A DNA stretch of 44,942 bases from a bacterium (GCA_024277675.1 JAJRUS010000021.1:1-44942); one strand, 5' to 3'. Counted from the first letter of the stretch, positions 19,170 to 29,321 are shown. Program-made: numbers and translations. The notes: generated from the sequence alone by a model not told the origin.

Positions 19170-20114
19170 CTACTCCGTAGCGCCGGCATTCTTAAGCCAC
19201 ATTATTATTATGTTCTGGTTTTGCCATGACGCCAAAGTCAGCGCCGTCTCACCCCTTTTATCTCTTGCATTTATATCCGCCCCCGCATCCAACAGGGACA
19301 GCACAATATCGAGTTTACCATCCCAGGCCGCAACCATTAAAGGTGTCCAGCCGATTCTATCCCTGGTGTTTATATCAATTCCCGCATCCAGCAACGCCTG
19401 CACAATATTGATATTTCCTTCTCGTAAAGCCAGCATTAAGGCTGTATCCCCATTATGGGCTTTAGCCTTCAAATCCGCCCCGGCAGCCAGCAACGCTTGT
19501 ACGATTTCGCTGTTATTTCTTACTATGGCAAACATCAAAGCCGTCCAACCATCATCATCTGCTGTATTTACATCGAGACCCTGGGTCAGCAATGCTTTTA
19601 CGATATCGGGGTTATCTTCCTTTATGGCCAATATCAAGGCTGCTTGAGCGGTCTCATCTTTAGCATCCACCTTTGCTCCGGCAGCCAGCAACGCCTGGAT
19701 TATCTGGGTATTGCCCCCCTGTATGGCTAACATTAAAGGGGTTTGATCCCCCCTGTTTTTAGCATTTATCCTGGCGCCCTTATAGAGTAGTATGCTTACT
19801 ATGTCCTGGTGGTTGTTGGTTATGGCCCACATCAAGGCTGTCCAGCCGGCATCGCTTTTTGCATTAACGGTGGCGCCCTTATCCAACAGAATTTTCACTA
19901 TAGCTTCATGACCATTAACGGCGGCCCACATCAAGGCCGTCTTGCCCGCCATGTCTTTGGCATCTATCCTGGCGCCGCTTCTCAATAAGGCTAGTACGGT
20001 ATTGGTATTACCCCTTCTTACCGCAGCCAGTAAGTCCGAATTAATGTCGTCCGCCCGGGCTGGAAGGGCAATAATCAGCAACAGCATAAAAACTGTGATT
20101 CGAAAACGTAGCAT
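19170..20114 (-). CDS. Exported ankyrin-repeat protein (nine ANK repeats)
   Basis: Signal peptide MLRFRITVFMLLLIIALPARA followed by nine 33-aa repeats such as DAGWTALMWAITNNHQDIVSILLYKGARINAKN. Confidence 0.92.
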   Translation of the reverse strand: MLRFRITVFMLLLIIALPARADDINSDLLAAVRRGNTNTVLALLRSGARIDAKDMAGKTALMWAAVNGHEAIVKILLDKGATVNAKSDAGWTALMWAITNNHQDIVSILLYKGARINAKNRGDQTPLMLAIQGGNTQIIQALLAAGAKVDAKDETAQAALILAIKEDNPDIVKALLTQGLDVNTADDDGWTALMFAIVRNNSEIVQALLAAGADLKAKAHNGDTALMLALREGNINIVQALLDAGIDINTRDRIGWTPLMVAAWDGKLDIVLSLLDAGADINARDKRGETALTLASWQNQNIIIMWLKNAGATE

Positions 20115-20235
20115 TGCTTTTGGCGCTTCCTCGAATTTGCCCGCTGGGTTTTCTGTTCATATTAAATTATGGACACCTTATGTCTAACAAGCTAATTGTC
20201 AGGCAAAGTCCGACATACTCCTGGCTGGTTTAAGT

Positions 20236-23200
20236 TTAATTCATGCGCCTGTTCAATGCCCGATAAGCTACCGGCAAGCTTACCAGAGTACCGGCTACCA
20301 CCAACTTACCCAGCAACCCCAGTTTAAGCATAAACAGGGCCATCAGTAATAAAGGAATCAGGCATATCCTTACCAATAATTTCAATCCGTCCCGCTCAGC
20401 GATATAATCAGCCAGCGGTTGACTATGTCCATAGTAAAACTCAACGAATTTACGGCCCCAGCTATTGGTCAATAAATATTGGTCACGGAACAGACAGAGC
20501 AGTCTTACCTGGCGCGCCATTGGCGTGCCAAAGGCAGCGGTGGCGATAAAGCAACCGCCGTTTCCGCCTGATGATGAGGCCGGAGCAACGCTTGTATCGT
20601 CACCGGGGTTCTCCGGTGCGACACCCCCACCCCCGGCAAATACATATTCATCTGCCCCAATATCATAGTCGGTATCCTGGGGTCGAATATTACCATCTAT
20701 ATCGTCAACTACTATCCCTGCGGCCGGAGTAGTTCCGCTGTTAATGCAGGATGAGGTCTCCTGCAAATGGTAATCTCCGGCAGCCTCATCTACAAATATG
20801 GGGTCAGCATCTATATTACCCAGACCCGGATAACCTCCCGCTACATCGGAATAAGTGATATTCAGGGATGAGTCCTTTACGTATAGCTCGCTGCCGTTAT
20901 CCCAGAGAATGGTGTTGGTTACGGTCGGAGTGGAGGCGTCGGTACAACTGATTCCGTCTCCACTATGAATAGCGGTGTTATTTATAATAGTATTGTTTAT
21001 AAGCGCCGGGGCAGAGGAAACACAAGCCACCCCGCCGCCGAAATCAGCGCTATTGCTGAAGATAATGTTATTGATAATGGTGGGGGATGAATTATTAAGC
21101 GCCACAATCCCGCCGCCGAAGGTATAGCTGCCGATGTCGCTGCCGCTTCCATTTCTGATTATAAATCCATCCAGTATCGTATTCGGCCCCTCGCCGGGAT
21201 TAAAGGTAACCACCGCCCCGGCTCCACCGCCATCTATGATAGTATTGTATCCCGAACCCCGCAGCGTAATTTTATTTCCACTGAAAATTATATTTTCGGT
21301 ATATATGCCCGCCGCCACCAGCACGGTGTCTCCACAGCCGGCAACATCAATAGCGGCTTGTATCCCTGGTTGATCATCAGGCACCACAATGGTGGTTGGA
21401 GCAGGAAAGTCCTCATCTATTCCGTTGTCGCAGTCATTGTCCAGCCCATCGCATAGTTCCGGGGCGCCGGAATATATAAAACTGTTGGTATCATCGCAAT
21501 CGGTACTATCCGATACATAGCCTGAAGGTGCAGCACAAGCCTGGGTGGTAATAGCCGGATCGCCGAATAAGTCCCCGTCGCTGTCGAGATAATAGGTGTA
21601 CAGGGGACAACTGGTAAAGCTCCACACCGGGCCGGAGGTAATGCCGCAATCATTGTTGGCCACTACTCGCCAGTAATATTGAGTGCTGCCGTCCAAGGAA
21701 CTCGGTAGCACGCAACTGCTGAGCGGGGTATTATCACATACCAGCATGGCCGGCGGGGAATTAGTATCCAGATATACATCGTACGAATTGGCCTGCGCCG
21801 AATCAGCCCAATCAAGCGCCGGATTTATCGGCGCACTGGGTTCTAAATCTGTCGGATAAGGATTAACCGGATCGTCCGCCGGCCCGTCACAGGTGGTAAA
21901 GCTCCACACCAAACCGGAGGTAATGCCGCAATCATTGTTGGCCACCACCTGCCAGTAATAGGTGACGCCGCCGATTAAAGGCGCCGGTGGGGTGCAACTG
22001 CTGACCGGGGTATCATCACATATCAGCGTAGCAGGGGCGGAGTTTGTGTCCAGATACACATCATAGCTAAGCGCCTTGAAGCTGTCGCTCCAATCCAGGC
22101 TGGTCTGAGATGTTATGCCGACACTGTCAAGCGCCGGAGTCGGATTAATGGGCTTTTCCGGCAGCCGGCAGGTGGTGAATGACCACTCCGGGCTGCTCAC
22201 AGTTCCACAAACGCTATCGGATACCACCTGCCAGTAATAAGTGTTGTTATCGGTTAGTCTGGCCAGGCCACAGCTACTGATGGCCGTATCAGCACACGAC
22301 AGCTTGGTGATCGGCGGAGAAACCTTGTCGAAATAGACCGTATATGAACCATATGGCCGGGCATCGTTCCAGTCCAGCCCCCCGGGTTCTAAGGCTACCT
22401 CGGTGGTCTCATCCGCCGGATAGGGCTTGTTGGGAATATCGGTGAATACCGGCGCAAACCGGACGGCTAATCCATCACCCAAGCTAGTGATGTCAGTATT
22501 ACACAAGTATTGTAGGGCTTCGGCGGCGTTCTGCTGGATACCTACCGTGGCGCTGGCTCCTTTATCATAAAGCACATCACCGAAATACACATCCGAATAC
22601 AGCAGTGAAATTTCGTTGGTTCCCTCGTAGAGGATAGCCTCAAAGGTAACATCGCCGGTACTAGGATTATCAGGGGGAAAGTGGGGCACCCCGGACCACT
22701 CCACCACCAGCCTGCGGTTGGGAGCGCTGCCCATGATGTCCCAATATATCTCCGCCGTAGGCACAGCGCCGGGATTTAAATCATCCCACATGGCGGCAAT
22801 AAAGGGAATGCTCACCGTACTATCCGGCAGGCACTGGTTGTCATAATTTTTGCCGAAGGGATCATCGGCAAAATAGAGCTGACCGTTGGAGCCTACCGCC
22901 ACCTGATTATAGTTCTGGCCATAGAACTGAAACTCAAAGGGAATATTGCGGTAAGTATACACATTATCATCATCCAGTTTGAGCCTGGTTCCCGTGGCGC
23001 TGATCTCTTCCCAGGAATAAAGTACGGTATCGGAATTAACAATGCTATTCTCCATGGTGTAACAACCGGGTTCGACAGTGAACGATCGCTGGTTGCTGGC
23101 GCCGTCGGCAGCGGTGCTGACTATAACGTTGCCGGTGACCGCTCCCACGGGCACGGTGCAATCAATCTGGGAATTGCTCCAATAGCTGACGGGGGCTGTT

Positions 23201-24756
23201 TTTCCATTGTAGAAGATGACCTGACTGTCGCCCTGGATATCGCCGAATTGATTGCCCAGGATGGTTACCGGCTGGCCCACAAAGCCGCTATTGGGATTAA
23301 GCGAAAACACATAAAGCCCGGAAACCGCATCCGCCAAAGCCTTAAGGGCATTTATACGCCCACTGGTCAATACCTTGCCCGCAATATCCGGCGGTTGGTC
23401 GATCGCCGCCAACACCCGGGTCTTAACATCCATGAAGCTGCTCCCCGTCCCATATTGAGCCAATATCAAACCTACCAGACCGGCCACATGCGGGGCGGCC
23501 ATTGAGGTGCCGCTCTTGTAAGCGTACGCACCCCCCGGTATAGTGCTGTATATATCTACTCCGGGTGCGGCCACGTCGACCGAGGTGGCCCCGTAATTGG
23601 AAAAGCCGGCCAATTTATCATCATCATCGGTAGCCGCCACCGCAATAATGTTATTGCTGTCAAAACTGGCTGGATAGAAGGGGGATGCGTCGTTGTCAGA
23701 GCCATTATTACCGGCAGCCGCAATAAACAGGATGTTCGCACTGCCGGCGGCCTCGATCGCATCTTTTAAGGCCTGATCAAACCCGCCCCCGCCCCAACTG
23801 TTACTCATTACATTCGCCCCCATGGTAATCGCATAGTCTATACAGGCAATGGCATCATCGGTATAGCCGCTGCCGCCTGAACTCAAAAATTTCAAGGCCA
23901 TGATGCTTACATTCCAGTTTACCCCCACTACCCCAATACCGTTATTACCGACCCCGCCAATGGTACCGGCAGTGTGAGTCCCGTGACTATTGTCATCCAT
24001 GGGATCGCCGCTGTCGTCTATGGCGTTGATGCCGTGGACATCATCGGCGTAACCGTTGCCGTCGTTGTCTAACCCATCACCGGGTATCTCCCCCGAATTG
24101 ACCCACATGTTTGCCGCCAGGTCCTCATGATTATAGTCCACCCCGGTATCAATTACGGCTACCACCACCCCGCTGTTTCCCGTATTTATCCCCCAGGCTT
24201 CAGCCGCATCTATATCCGCATCTACCGTACCGCCGGTCTGCCCGGTATTATGCATACCCCATAATTTGCTGAAATTTACGTCATCGGGGAAAGTGGTATG
24301 ATATATATAGTTAAGTCCGGCATATTCCACATGGGGATCCTGTTGGTATTTTGAAAGGGCCGCTAAAATATCCGTACCCGGCTTAAACTTTAGTTTATAT
24401 ATTCTAAGCAGCGCCTGGCGGCTTTGACTGGCTTTGGCAGACAGCGCCCGGGCGGGTTTTACTCCCGTTTTCAGGATGCGCCTCATTTCTATAACGCCAT
24501 AACTACGGTTTAAGCCATCCAGCGAGGCCAGGTTGGTGAGCACCTGGTTGGCTGCATCGGTAGTAATTGATGCATTACTATCTGCCGCCTGGGTTAATTT
24601 CACTATGAGCTCATCAGTTGCATACTTAACTTCCCGCTGCTTTAAGGCAGCCGGCTGCCCGGCAGTATCGGCAATAACCGGAAACAGCAGCAGTAAGAGC
24701 ATCACTGACGTCGATATTTTGTTTAGCTTCGGTATGTTTTTATATACTATTCTCAC
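20236..24756 (-). CDS. Multidomain subtilisin-like (S8) serine protease with IPT/TIG, Fn3-like repeats, MopE-like segment, beta-helix and CFI-box-type C-terminus
   Basis: VVAVIDTGVDYNHEDL (Asp), DDNSHGTHTAGTIGG (His), YKSGTSMAAPHVAGL (Ser); LNPNSGFVGQPVTILGNQFG; CDGLDNDCDNGIDEDF; GGCFIATAAFGTPMARQVRLLCLFRDQYLLTNSWGRKFVEFYYGHSQPLADYIAE. Confidence 0.93.
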   Translation of the reverse strand: MRIVYKNIPKLNKISTSVMLLLLLFPVIADTAGQPAALKQREVKYATDELIVKLTQAADSNASITTDAANQVLTNLASLDGLNRSYGVIEMRRILKTGVKPARALSAKASQSRQALLRIYKLKFKPGTDILAALSKYQQDPHVEYAGLNYIYHTTFPDDVNFSKLWGMHNTGQTGGTVDADIDAAEAWGINTGNSGVVVAVIDTGVDYNHEDLAANMWVNSGEIPGDGLDNDGNGYADDVHGINAIDDSGDPMDDNSHGTHTAGTIGGVGNNGIGVVGVNWNVSIMALKFLSSGGSGYTDDAIACIDYAITMGANVMSNSWGGGGFDQALKDAIEAAGSANILFIAAAGNNGSDNDASPFYPASFDSNNIIAVAATDDDDKLAGFSNYGATSVDVAAPGVDIYSTIPGGAYAYKSGTSMAAPHVAGLVGLILAQYGTGSSFMDVKTRVLAAIDQPPDIAGKVLTSGRINALKALADAVSGLYVFSLNPNSGFVGQPVTILGNQFGDIQGDSQVIFYNGKTAPVSYWSNSQIDCTVPVGAVTGNVIVSTAADGASNQRSFTVEPGCYTMENSIVNSDTVLYSWEEISATGTRLKLDDDNVYTYRNIPFEFQFYGQNYNQVAVGSNGQLYFADDPFGKNYDNQCLPDSTVSIPFIAAMWDDLNPGAVPTAEIYWDIMGSAPNRRLVVEWSGVPHFPPDNPSTGDVTFEAILYEGTNEISLLYSDVYFGDVLYDKGASATVGIQQNAAEALQYLCNTDITSLGDGLAVRFAPVFTDIPNKPYPADETTEVALEPGGLDWNDARPYGSYTVYFDKVSPPITKLSCADTAISSCGLARLTDNNTYYWQVVSDSVCGTVSSPEWSFTTCRLPEKPINPTPALDSVGITSQTSLDWSDSFKALSYDVYLDTNSAPATLICDDTPVSSCTPPAPLIGGVTYYWQVVANNDCGITSGLVWSFTTCDGPADDPVNPYPTDLEPSAPINPALDWADSAQANSYDVYLDTNSPPAMLVCDNTPLSSCVLPSSLDGSTQYYWRVVANNDCGITSGPVWSFTSCPLYTYYLDSDGDLFGDPAITTQACAAPSGYVSDSTDCDDTNSFIYSGAPELCDGLDNDCDNGIDEDFPAPTTIVVPDDQPGIQAAIDVAGCGDTVLVAAGIYTENIIFSGNKITLRGSGYNTIIDGGGAGAVVTFNPGEGPNTILDGFIIRNGSGSDIGSYTFGGGIVALNNSSPTIINNIIFSNSADFGGGVACVSSAPALINNTIINNTAIHSGDGISCTDASTPTVTNTILWDNGSELYVKDSSLNITYSDVAGGYPGLGNIDADPIFVDEAAGDYHLQETSSCINSGTTPAAGIVVDDIDGNIRPQDTDYDIGADEYVFAGGGGVAPENPGDDTSVAPASSSGGNGGCFIATAAFGTPMARQVRLLCLFRDQYLLTNSWGRKFVEFYYGHSQPLADYIAERDGLKLLVRICLIPLLLMALFMLKLGLLGKLVVAGTLVSLPVAYRALNRRMN
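21613..22176 (-). repeat. Tandem ~282-bp coding repeat encoding Fn3-like modules in the S8 protease
   Basis: ggtaaagctccacacc..ccggaggtaatgccgcaatcattgttggccac occurs at 21613 and again at ~21895 (spacing 282 nt = 94 aa); a third, diverged copy begins near 22174. Confidence 0.75.
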
Positions 24757-24798
24757 AATAGCGTTTCCTTTTGGCTGTAATTTATAGCGGGTGGCTCA

Positions 24799-25779
24799 TC
24801 ACTCTTTATCCATAAACAATTTCGCCATTCTCGGTGAGCTGATGACATCCCTAAGGCTGTAATTAGGCGGGCCATCAGAAATTATGTGATAGGTGAGGTT
24901 CAGCTCATGCTGCTCACGGGACAATCCCAATTTTATACTCGGTTCATTACTGATTTGCCGGTATATATCATAAGCTCCGGCTACACTGTTTATATTTAAG
25001 GAGCTACCGTTAACGCTGTTAATCATATCTCCGGCCTTTAAGCCCAATTCCTTTATCACTCCATCGGATTTAATATCTTTTAGCTTCAGTCCCTTGATAC
25101 TCATGGAATTAAACTGGGGCCTGATACTTATTTCGCTTACCAATTGAAAGAGGTAAGCGGTATCTTTTATTAAACTATTCGGGGTAATCAGCCATTCCCG
25201 TTCAGCTATTCTCTTATAACCCTTGGCTTTTAAAACCGCTATATCCGCCAGATCACCCAATTCACCGGATATTGAAAGCCTTTTTTCTACCCCCTCTTTT
25301 TCTAAGGTTATGCCTTGTTCCTCAATTTTTTTTATCCTGGCCCCGTATGGAGTAGCCGCCCCCAGGGGGTATAATTTTTGTCTGGAGGTCAGTCTGTTTT
25401 CAATTATTGCTTTATTTTTCAGAGGGTTATACCCTGAAGTGATAACCCCCACCAGTTTCAGATAGCCAAAGAAAACCTTTGGGATCGGTTCTTCGCCGGC
25501 GGTATTGTCTTTTGCGAGCGGGTGATTTGAGCGGGGTGAAGCTGCTTTTTCTGTGGTAGGTTCAGGCTGGCCGGCTGCCGGAATTACGGCCGGCCGGCCC
25601 GGTTGAGGGATAACCATTTTGGCCGGGGCTTTATCTATAACACTTTGGGGAAGCCTTGAGGCAGATTTGCCGGTAGCGCCGATTTTAGCGGGATTTTCAG
25701 TATGTGTGTGGTATAAGAAGAAAAAGAGAGCCCCAGCTATTAAAAGTAACCCCGCCACCCCCCACCGTGCTTTTCGCAT
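24799..25779 (-). CDS. Type II secretion GspC-like protein with C-terminal PDZ domain
   Basis: Short N-terminal TM; FFGYLKLVGVITSGYNPLKNKAIIENR (HR-like region); LKDIKSDGVIKELGLKAGDMINSVNGSSLNINSVAGAYDIYRQI (PDZ-like). Confidence 0.7.
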   Translation of the reverse strand: MRKARWGVAGLLLIAGALFFFLYHTHTENPAKIGATGKSASRLPQSVIDKAPAKMVIPQPGRPAVIPAAGQPEPTTEKAASPRSNHPLAKDNTAGEEPIPKVFFGYLKLVGVITSGYNPLKNKAIIENRLTSRQKLYPLGAATPYGARIKKIEEQGITLEKEGVEKRLSISGELGDLADIAVLKAKGYKRIAEREWLITPNSLIKDTAYLFQLVSEISIRPQFNSMSIKGLKLKDIKSDGVIKELGLKAGDMINSVNGSSLNINSVAGAYDIYRQISNEPSIKLGLSREQHELNLTYHIISDGPPNYSLRDVISSPRMAKLFMDKE

Positions 25780-26091
25780 TTTTCTTACTCCTTATTCGAA
25801 GGAGAAGTCTTTTCAATAAAAACCTCTATCATCTATATAGCCGAATGTCAATAAAAAAAATTATTTATTAACCAATTAACAAACAAACACCTTTTCAGAT
25901 ATTGTTGTGCAAAATATGTGCCGGAATTGGATTAAGTCCATCTGCCTGCCGGCTGCTTGCATTAGCCTGCTGATTATTTTATAATGTGCCTGCGTTGGAA
26001 GTTAATAGTGTTTATATTTCGAACACAGACCATAGTTGTTTTGAACCAGGTGCTTTTTAAGCTAACCACTTTTTAGCTAAAATGGAGAAAT

Positions 26092-27765
26092 ATGGAACAG
26101 ATTTTAGAGGCTGCTTTGGCGGAGGCGATAAGCTGTTGTCAGAAAACGGGGCTCATTCGGGTAAAATCACCCCAAAAAATAGTGGTTCAACCCCCGACTG
26201 ACAGCAAGCTTAAGTCCCCCGGCGATCTGTCAACTAATATTGCGCTGGAGCTGGCCTCCCAGGCGAGACAACCGCCTCGTCAAATTGCCCAGGCTATCGT
26301 AGACCATTTGCATCTGGATAATGCTTTGATAGCTAAAGTTGAACTGGCCGGGCCTGGTTTCATCAACTTTCATGTGCAACAGGCCTGGTGGTATCAAACC
26401 CTGTTTAAGATTGAGGAACAAAAAACCCGATATGGCGACCTGGATTTGGGCGGCGGCGAGCGGGTACAGGTTGAATTTGTGAGTGCCAATCCCACCGGCC
26501 CGTTACATATTGGGCATGGCCGCGGGGCGGCGGTGGGGGATGTGCTGGCCAATATATTACAAAAGGCCGGTTACGATGTACAACGCGAATACTACATAAA
26601 TGACGCCGGTAATCAGATGTCAATGCTGGGCCGCTCTGTATTGGCCCGCTACCGACAGTTGTCAGGTCAGCAGGTCTCATTTCCGGATAAGGGCTATCAG
26701 GGGGATTATATTAAAGATATCGCCCAACAGATTATAAATGAAGAAGGCGATAAGCTGTCAGCTAAACCGGAAGCTGAGGCCATAGCTTATTGCACCGGCT
26801 TCGCCTCCCGGAAAATACTGGCCGGTATAAAAGATGTTTTGAAGGACTTTGGGGTGAGCTTTGATAGTTGGTTCAGTGAACAGAGCCTGTATGACCAGGG
26901 GCTGGTAGAGCAAGCCATCCAAACCCTGAAAAACAGGGAATATATTGAGGAGCGGGAGGGGGCGCTGTGGCTCAAGTCATCTGCGTTGGGGGATGATAAG
27001 GATCGGGTGGTGTGGCGTTCCAATGGCGAACCCACTTATCTGGCCGCTGATATTGCCTATCATCAGCATAAATACCGGCGGGGATTCAAAAAAGTAATCG
27101 ATATCTGGGGAGCCGACCATCATGGTTATATAAACCGCTTAAAGGCCGCAATATCCGCCTTGGGACAAGACCCCCAATCATTTAATGTCTTATTAGTACA
27201 ATTGGTAAGCCTGGTGCGGAAAGGGGTGCCGGTGGCCATGTCGACCCGCCAGGGTGAATTCACTACCTTAATTGAAGTATTGGATGAGGTGGGGGTTGAT
27301 GCCGCCCGTTTCTTTTTCTTAACCCGACGCTGCGACAGCCAACTGGAATTCGATTTAGAACTGGCCAAGCAGCAATCTGCCGAAAATCCGGTTTATTATG
27401 TACAATATGCTCACGCTCGTATTTGCAGTATCATTCGCCAGGCCCAACAAGCTGGGATTACCTTACCCACCGTCCATGAAGTGGATTTAGAGTTATTAAA
27501 ACTCACCGCTGAAATAGAGCTGATTAAAAAGCTGGCTGAATTTCCAGCGCTGCTTAAGGGAAGCGCCCTAGCCTCAGAACCCCATCGGTTGACCTTTTAT
27601 GTGCTCGATTTAGCCGGCCGCTTCCATAAGTATTATCACCGCCAGCGGGTAATTACCGGGCATGAGGGAGAAACTGCCGCTCGCCTGGCGCTGGTAAACT
27701 CGATTAAAACTGTGCTGGGGATTGTGCTTAATCTTTTAGGCATTAACGCCCCGGAGCAGATGTAA
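26092..27765 (+). CDS. argS: Arginine--tRNA ligase
   Basis: VEFVSANPTGPLHIGHGRGAAVGDVLANIL HIGH motif; C-terminal YHRQRVITGHEGETAARLALVNSIKTVLGIVLNLLGINAPEQM. Confidence 0.97.
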   Translation: MEQILEAALAEAISCCQKTGLIRVKSPQKIVVQPPTDSKLKSPGDLSTNIALELASQARQPPRQIAQAIVDHLHLDNALIAKVELAGPGFINFHVQQAWWYQTLFKIEEQKTRYGDLDLGGGERVQVEFVSANPTGPLHIGHGRGAAVGDVLANILQKAGYDVQREYYINDAGNQMSMLGRSVLARYRQLSGQQVSFPDKGYQGDYIKDIAQQIINEEGDKLSAKPEAEAIAYCTGFASRKILAGIKDVLKDFGVSFDSWFSEQSLYDQGLVEQAIQTLKNREYIEEREGALWLKSSALGDDKDRVVWRSNGEPTYLAADIAYHQHKYRRGFKKVIDIWGADHHGYINRLKAAISALGQDPQSFNVLLVQLVSLVRKGVPVAMSTRQGEFTTLIEVLDEVGVDAARFFFLTRRCDSQLEFDLELAKQQSAENPVYYVQYAHARICSIIRQAQQAGITLPTVHEVDLELLKLTAEIELIKKLAEFPALLKGSALASEPHRLTFYVLDLAGRFHKYYHRQRVITGHEGETAARLALVNSIKTVLGIVLNLLGINAPEQM

Positions 27766-27789
27766 GATTATATCGGATGGAGTAGGATA

Positions 27790-28320
27790 TTGGGGAAAAA
27801 ACGCTCAGCGGCTGGATCTCAAAAAAGCAACACGTCGTTCAGCCTGAATAAAATCCAGTTGTTTTTGCTTGCCGCTGGCGCTTTGCTTACCTGTGGGTTG
27901 TGCTTCAGCCTGGGGCTTTTGCTGGGCTATCAATTATCCGGCGTGTCGCTGAGCAAGCAACTACCATCAAAAGAAGATATTGCTTCATTGGTGGAGAAGA
28001 GCCGGGAAAGCAGCTTCTATGAAACCCTGCCGGATCCCCCCAGAAAATCAATCAGGAAAAAACCTGTTGCTATAGCAAAACCTGAAACAACAAAAGGTTA
28101 TATGGTTCAGGTAGCCGCTTTTAAAAATAAAAAGTCAGCCTACAGCCTGCGGGATGAGCTTAAAGAAAAGGGCTATCCAGCCCATGTTTCCAAAAACAGC
28201 CAGGGGAATAACCTATGGTATCGGGTGAGATTGGGTGAATATGCTTCCCGGCAAAAAGCCCAACAGATCACCGCCCAGCTTAAGAAAAACACTAAACTGG
28301 AACCCTTTATTTCCCGGTAA
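27790..28320 (+). CDS. SPOR domain-containing membrane protein
   Basis: TTG start; one TM segment; C-terminal GYMVQVAAFKNKKSAYSLRDELKEKGYPAHVSKN..WYRVRLGEYASRQKAQQITAQLKK. Confidence 0.88.
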   Translation: MGKKRSAAGSQKSNTSFSLNKIQLFLLAAGALLTCGLCFSLGLLLGYQLSGVSLSKQLPSKEDIASLVEKSRESSFYETLPDPPRKSIRKKPVAIAKPETTKGYMVQVAAFKNKKSAYSLRDELKEKGYPAHVSKNSQGNNLWYRVRLGEYASRQKAQQITAQLKKNTKLEPFISR

Positions 28321-28383
28321 AGCGAACGGTTATAAGCTGAATTGCCTGCAGACCCTGAGCCTACCGAAAAGCTTAAGGGTGCC

Positions 28384-28962
28384 TTAATGTTCACCTTTCA
28401 GCGGGAAATTTTCATGGGCTGCTTCGCTATCAAAATCCATCTCATCGGATTCGGTGGGAGAAGCCTCTGCCGTATGGCATTTATCGCAGGTGGCCTGATT
28501 CGGTACTTTCAGCCCCTTATATATTAAATCTATTTTCTTATAGAAATGCCTTTCCTTAGCCATTACCTTCCAGTAACGCCCGCCCGGCCCATGACAGGCC
28601 TCGCAGGTGACTCCTGCCAGATCAGGGGTTTCCTGATAGCTGGTGAAACCACCCGGCTCGCCATATCCAGTGGCGTGACACTTTAAACAATCCGCTTCTA
28701 CGGTATAATCCTTATTGGGGTCCAGCACGGCATCCTTTTTAGCGTCAGCCCCTACGCCCGGCAAGAGTACGTTAAAGGCGCCGGAGTTCATCGCCCCGTC
28801 TTTCCATGACTTATATTCTTTATCATGACACCCCTTACACCTTTTATATCCCAGATATGGCGGTGTTTTGGCATAAGCAGGGGCTACCGAAAGCCAGCAT
28901 ACCCCGGTAAATATTACGGTTAATGTAAGGCACAGATAGCTTGTCTTGGCAATTCTCTTCAT
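28384..28962 (-). CDS. Periplasmic four-heme c-type cytochrome (cytochrome c554-like family)
   Basis: Signal peptide plus four CxxCH motifs: CKGCH, CLKCH, CEACH, CDKCH. Confidence 0.9.
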   Translation of the reverse strand: MKRIAKTSYLCLTLTVIFTGVCWLSVAPAYAKTPPYLGYKRCKGCHDKEYKSWKDGAMNSGAFNVLLPGVGADAKKDAVLDPNKDYTVEADCLKCHATGYGEPGGFTSYQETPDLAGVTCEACHGPGGRYWKVMAKERHFYKKIDLIYKGLKVPNQATCDKCHTAEASPTESDEMDFDSEAAHENFPLKGEH

Positions 28963-29321
28963 ACTTTCCCCCTTATATAATCTTTAGTGATTTGATTGCG
29001 ATTGATAGATTGTCAACTTAATAAGTTTAATTAATTAGATTAACAATAATATTAATAAAAAATTTTGCCGGTTTTGTCAAGTTATTTATTAAGTTTTTGT
29101 GGTAATCTAGTAAAAATGTCACCATAGGGGGTATGGAGACAATCACATTGAGCGGTAAGGAATTAAACGGGTTGCCGGTAGATGTACGGTTAAGGAGGCG
29201 GCAGGGGGCTTTTCGCCCCTGGGCCTGTGGTTTAAACGTCAACGGGTGTTTTGCCTTAAATACTCAGCTATGCTGAAAAACGATAATACAGTAAGACTGA
29301 AGCCAAAGAGGAGGAACAGTT

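Noticed and set aside
19045-19647. 200-aa plus-strand ORF
   Set aside because: Antisense to the ankyrin-repeat gene; composition is a mirror of the repeats and there is no domain signature
29027-29242. 71-aa minus-strand ORF upstream of the small lipoprotein
   Set aside because: AT-rich intergenic frame without SD or recognisable domain
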